Shown here: piece after piece, positions 54,147 through 63,204 of the stretch
Layout of the letters: each line of letters begins with the position of its first letter
Position numbering within the stretch: position 1 is the first letter of the stretch
Origin: Posidoniimonas corsicana
GTDB lineage: Bacteria; Planctomycetota; Planctomycetia; Pirellulales; Lacipirellulaceae
DNA length: 64,000 bases
Assembly: GCF_007859765.1 (NCBI RefSeq)
Contig: NZ_SIHJ01000001.1
Span: forward strand, 1,364,767 to 1,428,766
Reading direction: 5' to 3'
Program-made: the position numbers and the translations under genes
The notes under the pieces: model-generated
Database searches by the model: none
The model's input: only the letters and a program-made list of their open reading frames with translations
Told to the model about the DNA's origin: nothing

Positions 54147-55493
54147 CTAGCCGGCCATGAAGGTCCGCTCGACGAAGGTCGTGTCGATCCGGCCCTCGAC
54201 AAACGCCGTGTGGCTGAGGATCTCCTGGTGCAGCGGGGCGACCGTCTTGATGCCGTCGACCCGCAGCTCGGCGAGCGCCCGCAGCATGCACGCGATCGCC
54301 TCCTGCCGGCTTGGCTGGTGGACGATCAGCTTGCCGATCATCGAGTCGTAGTACGGCGGGACCACGTAGCCGCTGTGCGCGTGCGAGTCGAACCGCACGC
54401 CCAGCCCGCCCGGCACGATCAGCCGCTCGATCTTGCCCGGTGACGGCTGGAAGTTGCGCGCCGGGTCCTCGGCGTTAATCCGGCACTCGATCGCGTGGCC
54501 GGTGCTGGTGATGTCCTCCTGGCAGAACGGCAGCGGGTCGCCCGAAGCGATCTGGATCTGCGACTTGATCAGGTCGATGCCGGTCACCATCTCGGTCACC
54601 GGGTGCTCTACCTGGATGCGGGCGTTGACCTCGATGAAGTAGTAGTTGCCGTCGCCGTCGACGATGAACTCGACGGTCGCGGCGTTCTGGTAGCCCGCCT
54701 GCAGGATCAGCCGCTTGGCGGCCTCGCCCATCTCGGCGCGGGTCTCGGGCGAGACGCTCGTGCTCGGGCTCTCCTCGATCAGCTTCTGGTGACGCCGCTG
54801 CACCGAGCAATCACGCTCCCACAGGTGCACGGCGTTGCCGTGGCCGTCGGCCAGCACCTGCACCTCGACGTGCCGCGGGTGTTGGATGTACTTCTCCAGG
54901 TACACCGCGCCGTTGCCGAAGGCGGCTTCGGCCTCGGCCTTGGCCTGCTGCAGCGAGGACTTGAGGGCTAGGTCGTTCGAAGCGACCCGCATGCCCTTGC
55001 CGCCGCCGCCGGCCACCGCCTTGATCAGCACCGGGAAGCCGACCTCGTGGGCGAACTTGAGGGCCTCCTCCTCGCTGTTGATCAGGCCGTCGCTGCCGGG
55101 CACCACCGGCACGCCGGCGGAGCGGGCGATATCGCGGGCGGAGTTCTTGTCGCCGAGCTGGGCCATCGCCTCGGGGGACGGCCCGATGAAGTCGATCTTG
55201 CAGCTGCGGCAGACCTCGTTGAAGTGCGCGTTCTCCGCGAGGAAGCCGTAGCCGGGGTGGATCGCCTGGACGTTGCCGACCTCGGCGGCGCTGATGATGC
55301 TGGCGATCTTGAGGTAGCTGTCGGCGGCCTTGGCCGGGCCGATGCAGTAGGCCTCGTCGGCCAGGTCCAGGTAGTGCGCGCCGCGGTCCGCCTCGCTGTA
55401 GACGGCCACGGTGCCGATGCCCAGTTCCCGGCAGGCCCGGATCACCCGCAGGGCGATCTCACCTCGATTTGCGATCAGAATGCGTTGGTACAT
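54147..55493 (-). CDS. accC: Acetyl-CoA carboxylase, biotin carboxylase subunit
   Basis: 448 residues, usual length. It carboxylates biotin on BCCP using ATP and bicarbonate in the first step of fatty-acid synthesis. It opens [20 protein letters not shown]. The ATP-grasp Gly-rich loop is [12 protein letters not shown]. Catalytic regions include [15 protein letters not shown] and [16 protein letters not shown] with the bicarbonate/ADP ligands. The last 30 residues follow the family (VAPLHQEIL). It is 48 bp downstream of accB on the same strand in the classic pepP-accB-accC order. Confidence 0.97.
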   Translation of the reverse strand: MYQRILIANRGEIALRVIRACRELGIGTVAVYSEADRGAHYLDLADEAYCIGPAKAADSYLKIASIISAAEVGNVQAIHPGYGFLAENAHFNEVCRSCKIDFIGPSPEAMAQLGDKNSARDIARSAGVPVVPGSDGLINSEEEALKFAHEVGFPVLIKAVAGGGGKGMRVASNDLALKSSLQQAKAEAEAAFGNGAVYLEKYIQHPRHVEVQVLADGHGNAVHLWERDCSVQRRHQKLIEESPSTSVSPETRAEMGEAAKRLILQAGYQNAATVEFIVDGDGNYYFIEVNARIQVEHPVTEMVTGIDLIKSQIQIASGDPLPFCQEDITSTGHAIECRINAEDPARNFQPSPGKIERLIVPGGLGVRFDSHAHSGYVVPPYYDSMIGKLIVHQPSRQEAIACMLRALAELRVDGIKTVAPLHQEILSHTAFVEGRIDTTFVERTFMAG

Positions 55494-55541
55494 CAGGCAG
55501 AGCTAGGGTGGCGTCAGGGGTGCGGGTGGCGGCGGGGCGGG

Positions 55542-56096
55542 CTAGCCTTCGAGCTGGAACAGCGGCTGCCCAAACTCGACCGAGGCGCCGTCTTCGACCA
55601 GCACCGCGGCGATCTTGCCCGAGCACTCGGCGGGGATCTCGTTGAACACCTTCATCGCCTCGACGATGCAGATGATGGTCTCTGGGCCGACCTGATCGCC
55701 GACCTTCACAAAGGCGCCCGACTCCGGGTTGGGCGACGCGTAGAACGTCCCCACCATCGGGCTCTTGATGACCGGGCCGCTGGGCGCCGCCTCGGCCGCC
55801 GGGGCGGCGGGGGCCGGTCCGCCCGGCGCCGCCGGCGCTGGCGCGGGGGCGGCGGGCGCCGGCATGTAGGCAGGGGCGGGCACGCCGGTCAGGGTCCCCT
55901 GCTCGGGCCCCCGACGCAGCTTCATCTTCTGCTCTCCCTGCTGCAGCACGATCTCAGCCAGGTCGTGCTCGTCCATCAGCTCCACGAGCTTGCGGACCTT
56001 GCGGACGTCAAACACGTCGCCCGATCCGCTGCCGGCGCCACTTGCCATATCGCTCTCCGCGCTATCTGAATTGGAAGATTTGTCTTTGGATGCCAT
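55542..56096 (-). CDS. accB: Biotin carboxyl carrier protein of acetyl-CoA carboxylase
   Basis: 184 residues from ATG 56096; 7 more residues are open, and an internal ATG at 56048 is also possible. The N-terminal domain (about 26-65; [22 protein letters not shown]) is followed by an Ala/Pro linker (about 75-107). The biotinyl domain (about 108-184) has the modified Lys149 in EAMKVFNEI; in most BCCPs the motif is EAMKMMN, so the M-to-V change is mild. The thumb region [14 protein letters not shown] is intact. It acts with accC directly downstream; the carboxyltransferase genes are elsewhere. Confidence 0.95.
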   Translation of the reverse strand: MASKDKSSNSDSAESDMASGAGSGSGDVFDVRKVRKLVELMDEHDLAEIVLQQGEQKMKLRRGPEQGTLTGVPAPAYMPAPAAPAPAPAAPGGPAPAAPAAEAAPSGPVIKSPMVGTFYASPNPESGAFVKVGDQVGPETIICIVEAMKVFNEIPAECSGKIAAVLVEDGASVEFGQPLFQLEG

Positions 56097-56273
56097 CGTT
56101 CGCACCGTCTGCCACAAGAGACACCGACACGCCCAGGCCGCCTGTCGCGGCCCCTTGCCAATCCCGCAAGCCTAATCTAGGCCGCCCGCAGTGTGCAACC
56201 CCTGCCTGAGGAACAACTTGGGGCGATTCAACGCCATTTCCCGCAGCCGCGCAAACCGAGGCTCACACACCTC

Positions 56274-57365
56274 TTATCCGAGCACGCACTCCTCGAGCTG
56301 CTTCGGCACGCTCGTCAGCACCTCGTGGCCGCCGCGGGTGACCAGGATGTCGTCCTCGATGCGAATGCCGCCCCAGCCGGGCAGGTAGATGCCCGGTTCC
56401 ACCGTCACGATCATGCCGGGCTTCAGCTCGTCCTCCTGGTTCTTCCCCAGGCGCGGGCCCTCGTGGACCTCGAGCCCCACCCCGTGGCCCAGGCCGTGAC
56501 CAAACTCCTTTCCGAAGCCGGCCTTCTCAATCACCTTGCGGGCGGCGTTGTCGACGTCCTGGCACTTCGCCCCCGGCCGGATAGCCGCAATGCCGGCGAG
56601 CTGGGCCTTCAGCACGATGTTGTAGACCTTCTTGAACCGCGCGGAGATCTTGCCGGTCACGACCATGCGGGTGAGGTCGCTCACGTACAGGCCCTCGTTG
56701 GCGCCCCAATCGATCAGCGTAAAATCGTCCTCGCCGATCCGCTTGCTGGTCGGGTTGGCGTGCGGCAGCGCGCCCCGCGACCCCACGGCCACGATCGGCG
56801 GGAAACTCAGGCCCTTGGCGCCAAACCGGCGGGCCTGGTGCTCTAGTTCCGCCGCTACCTCCAGTTCGGTCATGGCGTCGGTCAGGCCCGCCCGGACCAC
56901 CTCGAACGCCCGCCGCGCCTGGTCGCACGCGACGCGGGTGGCGGCGATCTCGTTCTTGTCTTTGATGGCCCGCAGCTCTTCCACCAGCCCGCTGGCCGGC
57001 AGCAGCTCAACGCCTTCGGCCAGCTCCCCCAGCTCGTTGTAGGCGCCAACGGTCAGGGCGTCGGCCTCGAAGGCCAGCCGTTCCAACTTGGCGTCGGCTA
57101 CCACATCGGCCGTGGTGGGGAGCATCCGTTCCCCCGGCCCGCGGATCACGACGGGCACGCCCGGGCACTCCTCTTCCAGCTGAGTGGTGAAGCGGGAGTC
57201 GGAGATGAGCGTCTCGGAGTCCAGGGTCACCAGCAGGTAGCTGTCGTCGCCGGTGAAGCCGGTCAGGTAGGTCACGTTGGTGAAGCTGGTGACCAGCAGG
57301 GCGTCGGCCTTAGCCTTGCGGATCAGGCGGCGGAGCTTGTCGCGGCGGGAGGCGTGATTCGACAT
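56274..57365 (-). CDS. M24-family Xaa-Pro aminopeptidase / dipeptidase
   Basis: 363 residues from ATG 57365 (MSNHASRRDKLRRL). The N-terminal creatinase-like domain covers about 1-130, the pita-bread domain about 135-363. The five metal ligands can be placed: Asp in IDWGAN, Asp in VSDLTRMVV, His in HGLGHGVGLEVHEGP, Glu in VTVEPGIYL and Glu in IRIEDD. It cleaves N-terminal residues ahead of proline or Xaa-Pro dipeptides in the cytoplasm. It precedes accB by 177 bp on the same strand, the order seen in many bacteria, where efp often sits in between; efp is absent here. Confidence 0.9.
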   Translation of the reverse strand: MSNHASRRDKLRRLIRKAKADALLVTSFTNVTYLTGFTGDDSYLLVTLDSETLISDSRFTTQLEEECPGVPVVIRGPGERMLPTTADVVADAKLERLAFEADALTVGAYNELGELAEGVELLPASGLVEELRAIKDKNEIAATRVACDQARRAFEVVRAGLTDAMTELEVAAELEHQARRFGAKGLSFPPIVAVGSRGALPHANPTSKRIGEDDFTLIDWGANEGLYVSDLTRMVVTGKISARFKKVYNIVLKAQLAGIAAIRPGAKCQDVDNAARKVIEKAGFGKEFGHGLGHGVGLEVHEGPRLGKNQEDELKPGMIVTVEPGIYLPGWGGIRIEDDILVTRGGHEVLTSVPKQLEECVLG

Positions 57366-57474
57366 CGGGGGACCTATCAAGGCGGGACGGCGGTGGTTGC
57401 GGGGGGAGGGTCAATATGTTGTGATCGATTCCCGTCCGCAAGGCTCACCCCACCCCGCCCTACCGCTCTACGCC

Positions 57475-57879
57475 ATGTACCGAGTCACCCGCGAGATCGA
57501 CTTCTGCTACGGCCACCGCCTCCTGAACTACGAGGGGAAGTGCCGCCACCTGCACGGGCACAACGGCAAGGCGGTCATCACGATCGAGGCCCCGACGCTC
57601 GACGAGCGCGGCATGGTGCTCGACTTCGGCGACATCAAGAAGGTGGTCAGCACGTGGATCGACGAGAACCTCGACCACCGCATGATCCTGCACCGCGACG
57701 ACCCCGCGGTGCCCGCACTCAAGGAGCTCGGCGAGCCGCTCCACCTGATCGATCAGAACCCGACCGCCGAGTCGATCGCCCAGCTGATCTACAACTTCAC
57801 GCGGGACGCCGGCTTCCCCATCGTCGAGGCGCGGCTGTGGGAAACGCCCAAGTGCTTCGCCACCTACACGGACGCGTAG
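57475..57879 (+). CDS. queD: 6-carboxy-5,6,7,8-tetrahydropterin synthase
   Basis: 134 residues from ATG 57475 (MYRVTREIDFCYGHRL); 26 poor residues are open upstream. It is the QueD/PTPS-type enzyme of the queuosine and deazapurine pathway: dihydroneopterin triphosphate to CPH4. The zinc triad is His14, His27 and His29, with catalytic Cys23 in KCRHLHGHN. An internal GMVLDFGDIK and the late ETPKCFATY (Glu/Cys) are as in the family. Assignment to QueD over eukaryote-type PTPS rests on the CxxxHxH spacing and on tgt in the same window. Confidence 0.9.
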   Translation: MYRVTREIDFCYGHRLLNYEGKCRHLHGHNGKAVITIEAPTLDERGMVLDFGDIKKVVSTWIDENLDHRMILHRDDPAVPALKELGEPLHLIDQNPTAESIAQLIYNFTRDAGFPIVEARLWETPKCFATYTDA

Positions 57880-57898
57880 ATCGCGCCTGAGGGCGCAT

Positions 57899-57943
57899 AA
57901 AAAAAGCGGCCCGGTTGATGCGATTCGCACGCAACCGGGCCGC
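57899..57943 (-). terminator. Intrinsic terminator with its U tract on the minus strand
   Basis: A perfect 12-bp stem (GCGGCCCGGTTG at 57906-57917, CAACCGGGCCGC at 57932-57943). On the minus strand it is followed by seven T (A7 at 57899-57905 on plus); on the plus strand the following bases are GCCCCCCC. It may end queD transcripts as a hairpin alone, but its orientation points to a leftward transcript coming from 57944-58530, where I see no gene. Confidence 0.75.
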
Positions 57944-58530
57944 GCCCCCCCTGGTGTGCCTGTAAGGCGCCGCCTCGTTCCGCAAGGCTGGCAGCCAGGT
58001 GTATCTTCTGTGCCCGAGCGAGAAGAAGAGCAGTCGGGCTTGGTGACAGGTAGAAGTATCGGACCGTCGGGTCGTTGACTTTGCTGATAAGTTTGACTTT
58101 TGCGGTTGGGCAGAGTCACCCGCCAACGCTCCCTGTCACACGAACGGATACTAAGGCCGCGCCGTGGTCGCAGGCGGGCTGCTCGGCGGCGGCATTCGAT
58201 GAGCGTGATCGTAGAGTCGCCTCGCCATCTACCACCAATCACAACACACACCGCGCTCCTGCGTGACGTCCGACGCTGCTTATTCGTTTCTTCAGGGCCG
58301 GGAAGCAGTCGAGCCACACTACGCACGTCGTCGCAACTCTCTGCGGGTGTAGCGGACCCCGCGCCGGATATCGCGCGATGCTGGCGCCGGCTGCATTCGG
58401 CGGGCGGCAAGGCGTGAAGTTCGACTAAACAAACTTTGCCGGTTGTGCCGATCTCGACGGTAAGGCTGAGGCTGCACGCCCATGCAGGTTGCGTGCGCCC
58501 GCCGGCAAATTGCTAGCACGACCTGAAAGG
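57944..58530. other. 587-bp non-coding region upstream of the motor-like operon
   Basis: There is no coding frame with neighbour-like codon bias. Composition is noticeably less GC3-patterned, with A/T-rich tracts (TTGCTGATAAGTTTGACTTTTGC near 58080). A GGCTGGCAGCC palindrome lies near 57987-57997, and CCGGCTGCATTCGGCGGGCGGC near 58388. The left edge has a terminator oriented leftwards, so the region could encode an unrecognised minus-strand RNA. The right part probably holds the promoter of the operon starting at 58531. Confidence 0.4.
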
Positions 58531-60246
58531 ATGCCTGCCGTGTCGCGAATCTCCTCTGCCGCCGACTGGCTGCTGAAGCTCCCGATCATCTGGGGCGCCA
58601 TCGCGTGCCTGACGTTCTACGCGATGCTAGCGAGCGTCAACAACCAGGTGCTGAACCAGTACTTCGGCGGCTTCGGCTCGGCTGAGCTGGGCAACCTGAT
58701 CAAGCTGTCGATCACGGTCATGTTCTTCATTGGCTGCACCGCCATGGTGATGCGGCTGATCGGGCTGGCCGGCCAGCTCGGCGTGATGCACCGCCGGCTG
58801 ATCGAGCCCAAGACGCCCGGCGGCCAGCAGGCGCGGGACGCCGACTCGCTCCTCGCCCAGCTGCGGGACCAGCCGTCGTACCTGCAGGGCACGTACATGA
58901 TCCGCCGGCTGCGGCAGTCGCTGGAGCAGGTCCGCCGCAAGGACTCCGCCGAGTCGCTGGAAGAAGACCTCCGCCGGCTCGAGGCGTCCGAGTACGAGCG
59001 GATGGCCAGCGGCTACGCGATGACCAAGATCATCGTGTGGGCGATCCCCATCCTCGGCTTCCTCGGCACCGTCATCGGCATCACGATCGCCATCGGCAAG
59101 CTGTCGCCGGAGGCGCTGGAGAGCTCGCTCGACGCGGTCACCGCCGGCCTGAGCGTGGCGTTTGACACCACCGCCATCGCGCTGGCGCTATCGCTGGTGC
59201 TGACCTTCATGATGTTTTTCGTGAAGAGCCGGGAGGAGGCGCTGTTGACGCAGGTCGACGAACGAGCGATTGAAGAGCTCGTCGGCCGCTTCCAGTTGTA
59301 CGGCGGCGCCAACGACCCCAACGCGGCCGCCGTGCTGAAAATGTGCGAGCAGGTCGTCCGCGCCGTCGAGACCCTCTCCGCGCGACAGATCGACCTGTGG
59401 GCCGAGGCGGTCAGCGAAACCCACAACCAGTGGGCCAACGTCACCGCCGCCACCACCGACACGCTCAAGCAGGCGTTGGTGACCGGGCTCAAGGACGGCC
59501 TCCGCGACCACGCCACCGGGCTGACCGTGGGCGTCGAGAGCCAGCTCAGCGACCTCAACCGCAGCCTCACGACGCAAAACGAGGAATTCGCCGCCGGCAT
59601 CCGCGAGCAGGTAGAGTCGCTCGGCAAGGGCATCGCCGAGCAGACCACTCAGCTCAGCAGCAGCGTGCTGCAGCAGACCGAGCTGATGAGCCAGAGCGTC
59701 GCGCAGCACGCCGAACAGCTCAACCAGGGCGCCGACGGGTTGCTCGGCAACCTCCGCGCCGGGCTGGAGCGGATGGCCGAGCTGCTGGTCGAGGCCCTGG
59801 GGCAGCACGGAGAGGCGCTCACCACCGCCGAGAAGGAGCTGGCCACTGAGAACCGCCGCCACCTGGGCGAGGTCGAGGCCGCCCTCGGCGAGGCGATGGT
59901 GCTGTCGGCCGACCGCCAGGAGAAGCTGATCGGCCGCAGCGAGACCCTGCTCAAAGAGATGCAGGACGCGCTGGTTTCGGCCGCGGGCGCCACCGTGCAG
60001 CACCAGGAGCAGCTCGTCCGCCAGGGCGAGGTCCTGCTGAAGGTCGTCGAGTCAACCGGCCAGGTGCGTCAGCTGGAAGAAGCCCTCAACCAGAACCTGA
60101 ACTCGCTGGGACGCGCCCACAACTTTGAGGAGACGCTGCTCAGCCTCTCGGCGGCCATCCAGCTGCTCAGCGCCCGGGTCAGCTCGACCAGCGGCGCCCG
60201 CAGCGACGTCCCCTCCGTAGGCGGCATCACAGGACAAGCGGCATGA
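58531..60246 (+). CDS. MotA/TolQ/ExbB-family ion-channel subunit with a long helical cytoplasmic tail
   Basis: 571 residues from ATG 58531. The only SD-like sequence, GAAAGG, abuts this ATG; it is 9 nt from a GTG at 58540, which may be the real start. Four predicted membrane helices lie at about 13-34, 55-80, 164-190 and 207-232. The last two carry the MotA/ExbB core (ILGFLGTVIGITIAIG, then GLSVAFDTTAIALALS with the conserved Thr residues lining the ion path). Residues 233-571 form a long Gln/Glu/Leu-rich coiled-coil tail. By analogy with known 5:2 motors it should form a pentamer around two single-helix partners, encoded by the next two overlapping genes. Long tails occur in ZorA of Zorya defence, but no ZorC/D/E-like gene is near. 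Confidence 0.85.
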   Translation: MPAVSRISSAADWLLKLPIIWGAIACLTFYAMLASVNNQVLNQYFGGFGSAELGNLIKLSITVMFFIGCTAMVMRLIGLAGQLGVMHRRLIEPKTPGGQQARDADSLLAQLRDQPSYLQGTYMIRRLRQSLEQVRRKDSAESLEEDLRRLEASEYERMASGYAMTKIIVWAIPILGFLGTVIGITIAIGKLSPEALESSLDAVTAGLSVAFDTTAIALALSLVLTFMMFFVKSREEALLTQVDERAIEELVGRFQLYGGANDPNAAAVLKMCEQVVRAVETLSARQIDLWAEAVSETHNQWANVTAATTDTLKQALVTGLKDGLRDHATGLTVGVESQLSDLNRSLTTQNEEFAAGIREQVESLGKGIAEQTTQLSSSVLQQTELMSQSVAQHAEQLNQGADGLLGNLRAGLERMAELLVEALGQHGEALTTAEKELATENRRHLGEVEAALGEAMVLSADRQEKLIGRSETLLKEMQDALVSAAGATVQHQEQLVRQGEVLLKVVESTGQVRQLEEALNQNLNSLGRAHNFEETLLSLSAAIQLLSARVSSTSGARSDVPSVGGITGQAA

Positions 60247-62183
60247 GGCGTTCGCCCTCGCGTGACAACTCATCCTCGGTAAGCCTGTTCCCGTTCCTCG
60301 CCGTGCTGCTCTGCACGATGGGGGGTCTGGTGGTGCTGCTGGTGGCGGTCTCGCACGTCTCGCGTGAGATGGCCAAACGCGAGAAGGCCAAGGCCGAGGC
60401 GGCCGCCGCGGTGGCCGCGCCGGACGACGGGGCGCTCGCCCGCCTGGCGGAGCTCAAGGAACGGACCGCCGAATACGCCCGCCGCGAGGCCGAGGCCAAG
60501 GAGTCCGTCCGGCAGGACCAGCTCCGCCTAGCCCAGGTGGAGGAGCACGTCCGAAAGCTGCAGGACGAGATGCGGATGGTCCTGGTGGCCGCGCAGGAAC
60601 TTGAGGCGGACAAGTCGCAACGCTACGACGACCGCGCCCAGGCCGAGCGTGAGCTCGCCCGCCTGGAGCAGCTCGTCGACGACACCAAGCTGGAGATCGA
60701 GCGGCAGCGTCAGAAGACCAAGGGCACGAAGCAATCGTTCGCCGTGGTGCCCTACCGGGGCGCCAGCGGCACGAAGCGGCAACCGATCTACATCGAGTGC
60801 ACCGCGGACCGCGTGCTGCTGCAGCCCGAGGGGATCGAGCTGACCCCCGACGACTTTGCCCCGCCGCTGGGCGTTGGCAACCCGCTCGCGGCGGCGCTGC
60901 GGGCGGCGCGCGACCACATGGTCCGCGAGAACCCGTCCGCCGGCGCCGACCCGGACGCGGAGCCCTACCCGCTGATCCTGGTCCGCCCCGCAGGCATCGG
61001 CGCCTACTACCGGGTGCGCGAGGCGATCCGCTCGTGGGACGCCGAGTTCGGCTACGAGATGATCGACGGCGACTGGGACCTCGCCTTCGCCCCGCCCGAC
61101 CCGCAGCTCGCGAACGTCGAGCTCCGCGCAATCAACAACGCCCGCCTCCGCCGCGAGGTGCTGGCTTCCGCCGCACCGAGCGCGTTCTCCGGCGGCGGCG
61201 GGACGTTCGCGATCCCGGTCGAGGAAGACCCGCTCCCCGGCGAGCACCCCTACGACCCCGCGGTACTGGGGGGCGGGGTCGCGGGCGCGACGGGCATGGG
61301 GAGCGGCGCGGGGACGCACCAGGGCGGACTCGCCGGCGGTTCCCAAGGCTACTCGGAGCAGCCCTACGGATCCGGACCCCATGGGTCCGGTCAGGGCGGC
61401 GGTGGATTGGCCGGGTCCGGGTCTGGGCGGCCCGGACAGCCCAACGGCGGTGGCCAGCCGAGCCAGCCCGGCTTCGATCAACACCAGCAGGCACAAGCGG
61501 ATGCCGGGCAGCAAGGCTCTGGCGGCTGGGCCGCTACGGGATCGCTCAGCCCCGCGCAGGAAGGCTACCCTGACGGCGGCTCAGATGCGCTTAACGGGCC
61601 CGGAGGTCCGAGCGCCGCCCAGACCGCCGCAGGCGGGCCGAGCGGCCAAGCGATGGGGGGCGCCGAGGGGATCGAACAATCCGGATCGCCAACCTCGCCC
61701 GGCGGATCGATGGACGGCACTGTGGCTGGCGCGGCGGGCGGCGGGCAGAACGCGTCGGCCGGCGCCGGCGGAGGGGCAGCGAGCTCGTCGGGCGTCTCGA
61801 TGAGCGTGGGCGGGAGCAACGGGTCGGTCGCGTCGCTCAACGCCAAGCAACGCCCGGACGACGTCGCTATCCGCCGCACGGTAAAGGTTTCGGTGTTCTC
61901 CGACCGCCTGCTCGTTGGGCAGCAGCCAACGCCGCTCGCCATGCCCGGGCCAACCTCGGTGCACATCAACGAGTTCGTTGCCAGCGTAAAGCAGCAGATC
62001 GAGTCGTGGGGGTTGGCGGGCAGCGGGCTGTACTGGCGGCCAATTATCAAGCTCGACGTCCGCCAGGGCGGCGAGCAGCGGGCCGCCGAGATCGAGCGGA
62101 TCCTGACCCGCTCGGGCGTCGACATCGAACCGGTAAAGACCGCCAACCGCACCAACGGAGAACCAGCCAGTGGCGCGCGGTAG
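60243..62183 (+). CDS. ExbD/MotB-like single-helix subunit A with Gly-rich periplasmic linker, lacking the channel Asp
   Basis: 646 residues; its ATG overlaps the previous stop (ATGA), indicating translational coupling. A short basic cytoplasmic end is followed by one membrane helix (about 16-37) that begins FPFLAVLLC; ExbD-type proteins have an Asp in the place of Ala20. A charged coiled coil (about 38-155) leads to a globular domain (about 165-310; QPIYIECTADRVLLQPEG). A 200-residue Gly/Ser/Gln/Pro-rich low-complexity stretch follows (about 330-530). A second folded domain (about 545-630; RRTVKVSVFSDRLLVGQ) closes the chain. No OmpA-type peptidoglycan-binding motif is seen. It is likely a periplasmic arm of the motor. 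Confidence 0.7.
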   Translation: MRRSPSRDNSSSVSLFPFLAVLLCTMGGLVVLLVAVSHVSREMAKREKAKAEAAAAVAAPDDGALARLAELKERTAEYARREAEAKESVRQDQLRLAQVEEHVRKLQDEMRMVLVAAQELEADKSQRYDDRAQAERELARLEQLVDDTKLEIERQRQKTKGTKQSFAVVPYRGASGTKRQPIYIECTADRVLLQPEGIELTPDDFAPPLGVGNPLAAALRAARDHMVRENPSAGADPDAEPYPLILVRPAGIGAYYRVREAIRSWDAEFGYEMIDGDWDLAFAPPDPQLANVELRAINNARLRREVLASAAPSAFSGGGGTFAIPVEEDPLPGEHPYDPAVLGGGVAGATGMGSGAGTHQGGLAGGSQGYSEQPYGSGPHGSGQGGGGLAGSGSGRPGQPNGGGQPSQPGFDQHQQAQADAGQQGSGGWAATGSLSPAQEGYPDGGSDALNGPGGPSAAQTAAGGPSGQAMGGAEGIEQSGSPTSPGGSMDGTVAGAAGGGQNASAGAGGGAASSSGVSMSVGGSNGSVASLNAKQRPDDVAIRRTVKVSVFSDRLLVGQQPTPLAMPGPTSVHINEFVASVKQQIESWGLAGSGLYWRPIIKLDVRQGGEQRAAEIERILTRSGVDIEPVKTANRTNGEPASGAR

Positions 62184-63180
62184 AGACATCGATGACAGTG
62201 AGGTCGCCGGCCAGGACTCGTTCCTGGACGTGGTGGCGAACATCGTCGGCATCCTGATCCTTCTGGTGATGGTGGTCGGCCTGCGCGTGTCGCGAGAGAC
62301 GCACGCGCCCACCGAAACCACGGCGAGCCAGACGCCGGCCGTTACTTCGGAGGAAGTCGCCGCGGCGCAGCAGGAGGCCCAGAAACAATACGTGCTGGCC
62401 GCCAAGGCCGTTGACCGCGCCCGCCAGTCCCGCGCCGAGCTGCAGCAACAAGACGAGGAACGCGTGGCGGTTGCGACGCTCGTCGCAGAGTCCAAAGCAG
62501 AACTCGAGGACACCAAGCTCAAGCTCAGCAGCGACCAGCGTCGGGACCTGGAGCTCCGCACCAAGCTGGTTGCGGCGCAGGATGAACTGGAAGAGCTGGC
62601 CCGCACGCAGGTGACGCTCGCCGCGTTCAAGCCGCAGGTTGAGTCGATCGAGAGCCTGCCCACGCCGCTGGCCCAAACCGTTAGCGGCGACGAGCTGCAC
62701 ATCCGCCTGGCCGACGGCCATGCGGCGGTGATCCCACTCGATCAGCTCCTGGCCGACTTCAAGGAGGACGCCCAGGCGAACCTGTGGCGGCTAGAGTCAC
62801 GGGAACAAGCCAGCGTCAGCATCGGCCCGATCGACGGGTTCCGATTGGTTTACACCCTCCGCAGGGCAAACTTCACCGCGCGATCCGGCGCATCGGGGAC
62901 TTTGATCCGGCTGGAGCGTTGGCGCCTGCTGCCCGACGCCACCGCCCAGGGCGAACCGGTCGAGCAGGCCGTGCTGCCGGACTCGCGTCTGATGCGGTTG
63001 GTCAAGGCGCGGCCGGCCACGACCACCATTACCGTCTGGACCTACCCGGACAGCTTCAACGAATTCCGCACGCTCAAGCGCGCGCTGTACGAGCTGGGGT
63101 ACCCTACCGCGGGCCGCCCGCTCCCCGAGGGGATCCTGATCGGCGGGTCTCCCGAGGGCAGCCAGTCTGCCGCCCAGTAG
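62170..63180 (+). CDS. ExbD/MotB-like single-helix subunit B, with the channel Asp
   Basis: 336 residues from GTG 62170, overlapping the previous gene by 14 bp. The N terminus is followed by one membrane helix (about 18-38) that begins SFLDVVANIVGILILLVMV; Asp20 sits where ExbD/TolR/MotB carry their essential proton-binding Asp. A coiled coil (about 62-155) is followed by a folded C-terminal domain (about 160-320; GDELHIRLADGHAAVIPLDQ, then ATTTITVWTYPDSFNEFRTLK), not OmpA-like. It forms with the two preceding genes a channel plus two unequal rotor/stator partners. It ends 24 bp before the convergent Rrf2 gene stop. Confidence 0.75.
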   Translation: MARGRDIDDSEVAGQDSFLDVVANIVGILILLVMVVGLRVSRETHAPTETTASQTPAVTSEEVAAAQQEAQKQYVLAAKAVDRARQSRAELQQQDEERVAVATLVAESKAELEDTKLKLSSDQRRDLELRTKLVAAQDELEELARTQVTLAAFKPQVESIESLPTPLAQTVSGDELHIRLADGHAAVIPLDQLLADFKEDAQANLWRLESREQASVSIGPIDGFRLVYTLRRANFTARSGASGTLIRLERWRLLPDATAQGEPVEQAVLPDSRLMRLVKARPATTTITVWTYPDSFNEFRTLKRALYELGYPTAGRPLPEGILIGGSPEGSQSAAQ

Positions 63181-63204
63181 GTTGCGTTGCACGTCGGGCG
63201 GGGT

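Noticed and set aside
57944-58120. SRP RNA, 6S RNA or tmRNA on the minus strand
   Set aside because: The conserved SRP loop sequence, tmRNA tRNA-like ends and 6S bubble layout are absent; only the terminator is convincing.
58531-63180. Zorya anti-phage system
   Set aside because: The long-tailed MotA-like subunit recalls ZorA, but the partners lack an OmpA domain and there is no ZorC, ZorD or ZorE-like gene. The neighbours are queD and an Rrf2 regulator.
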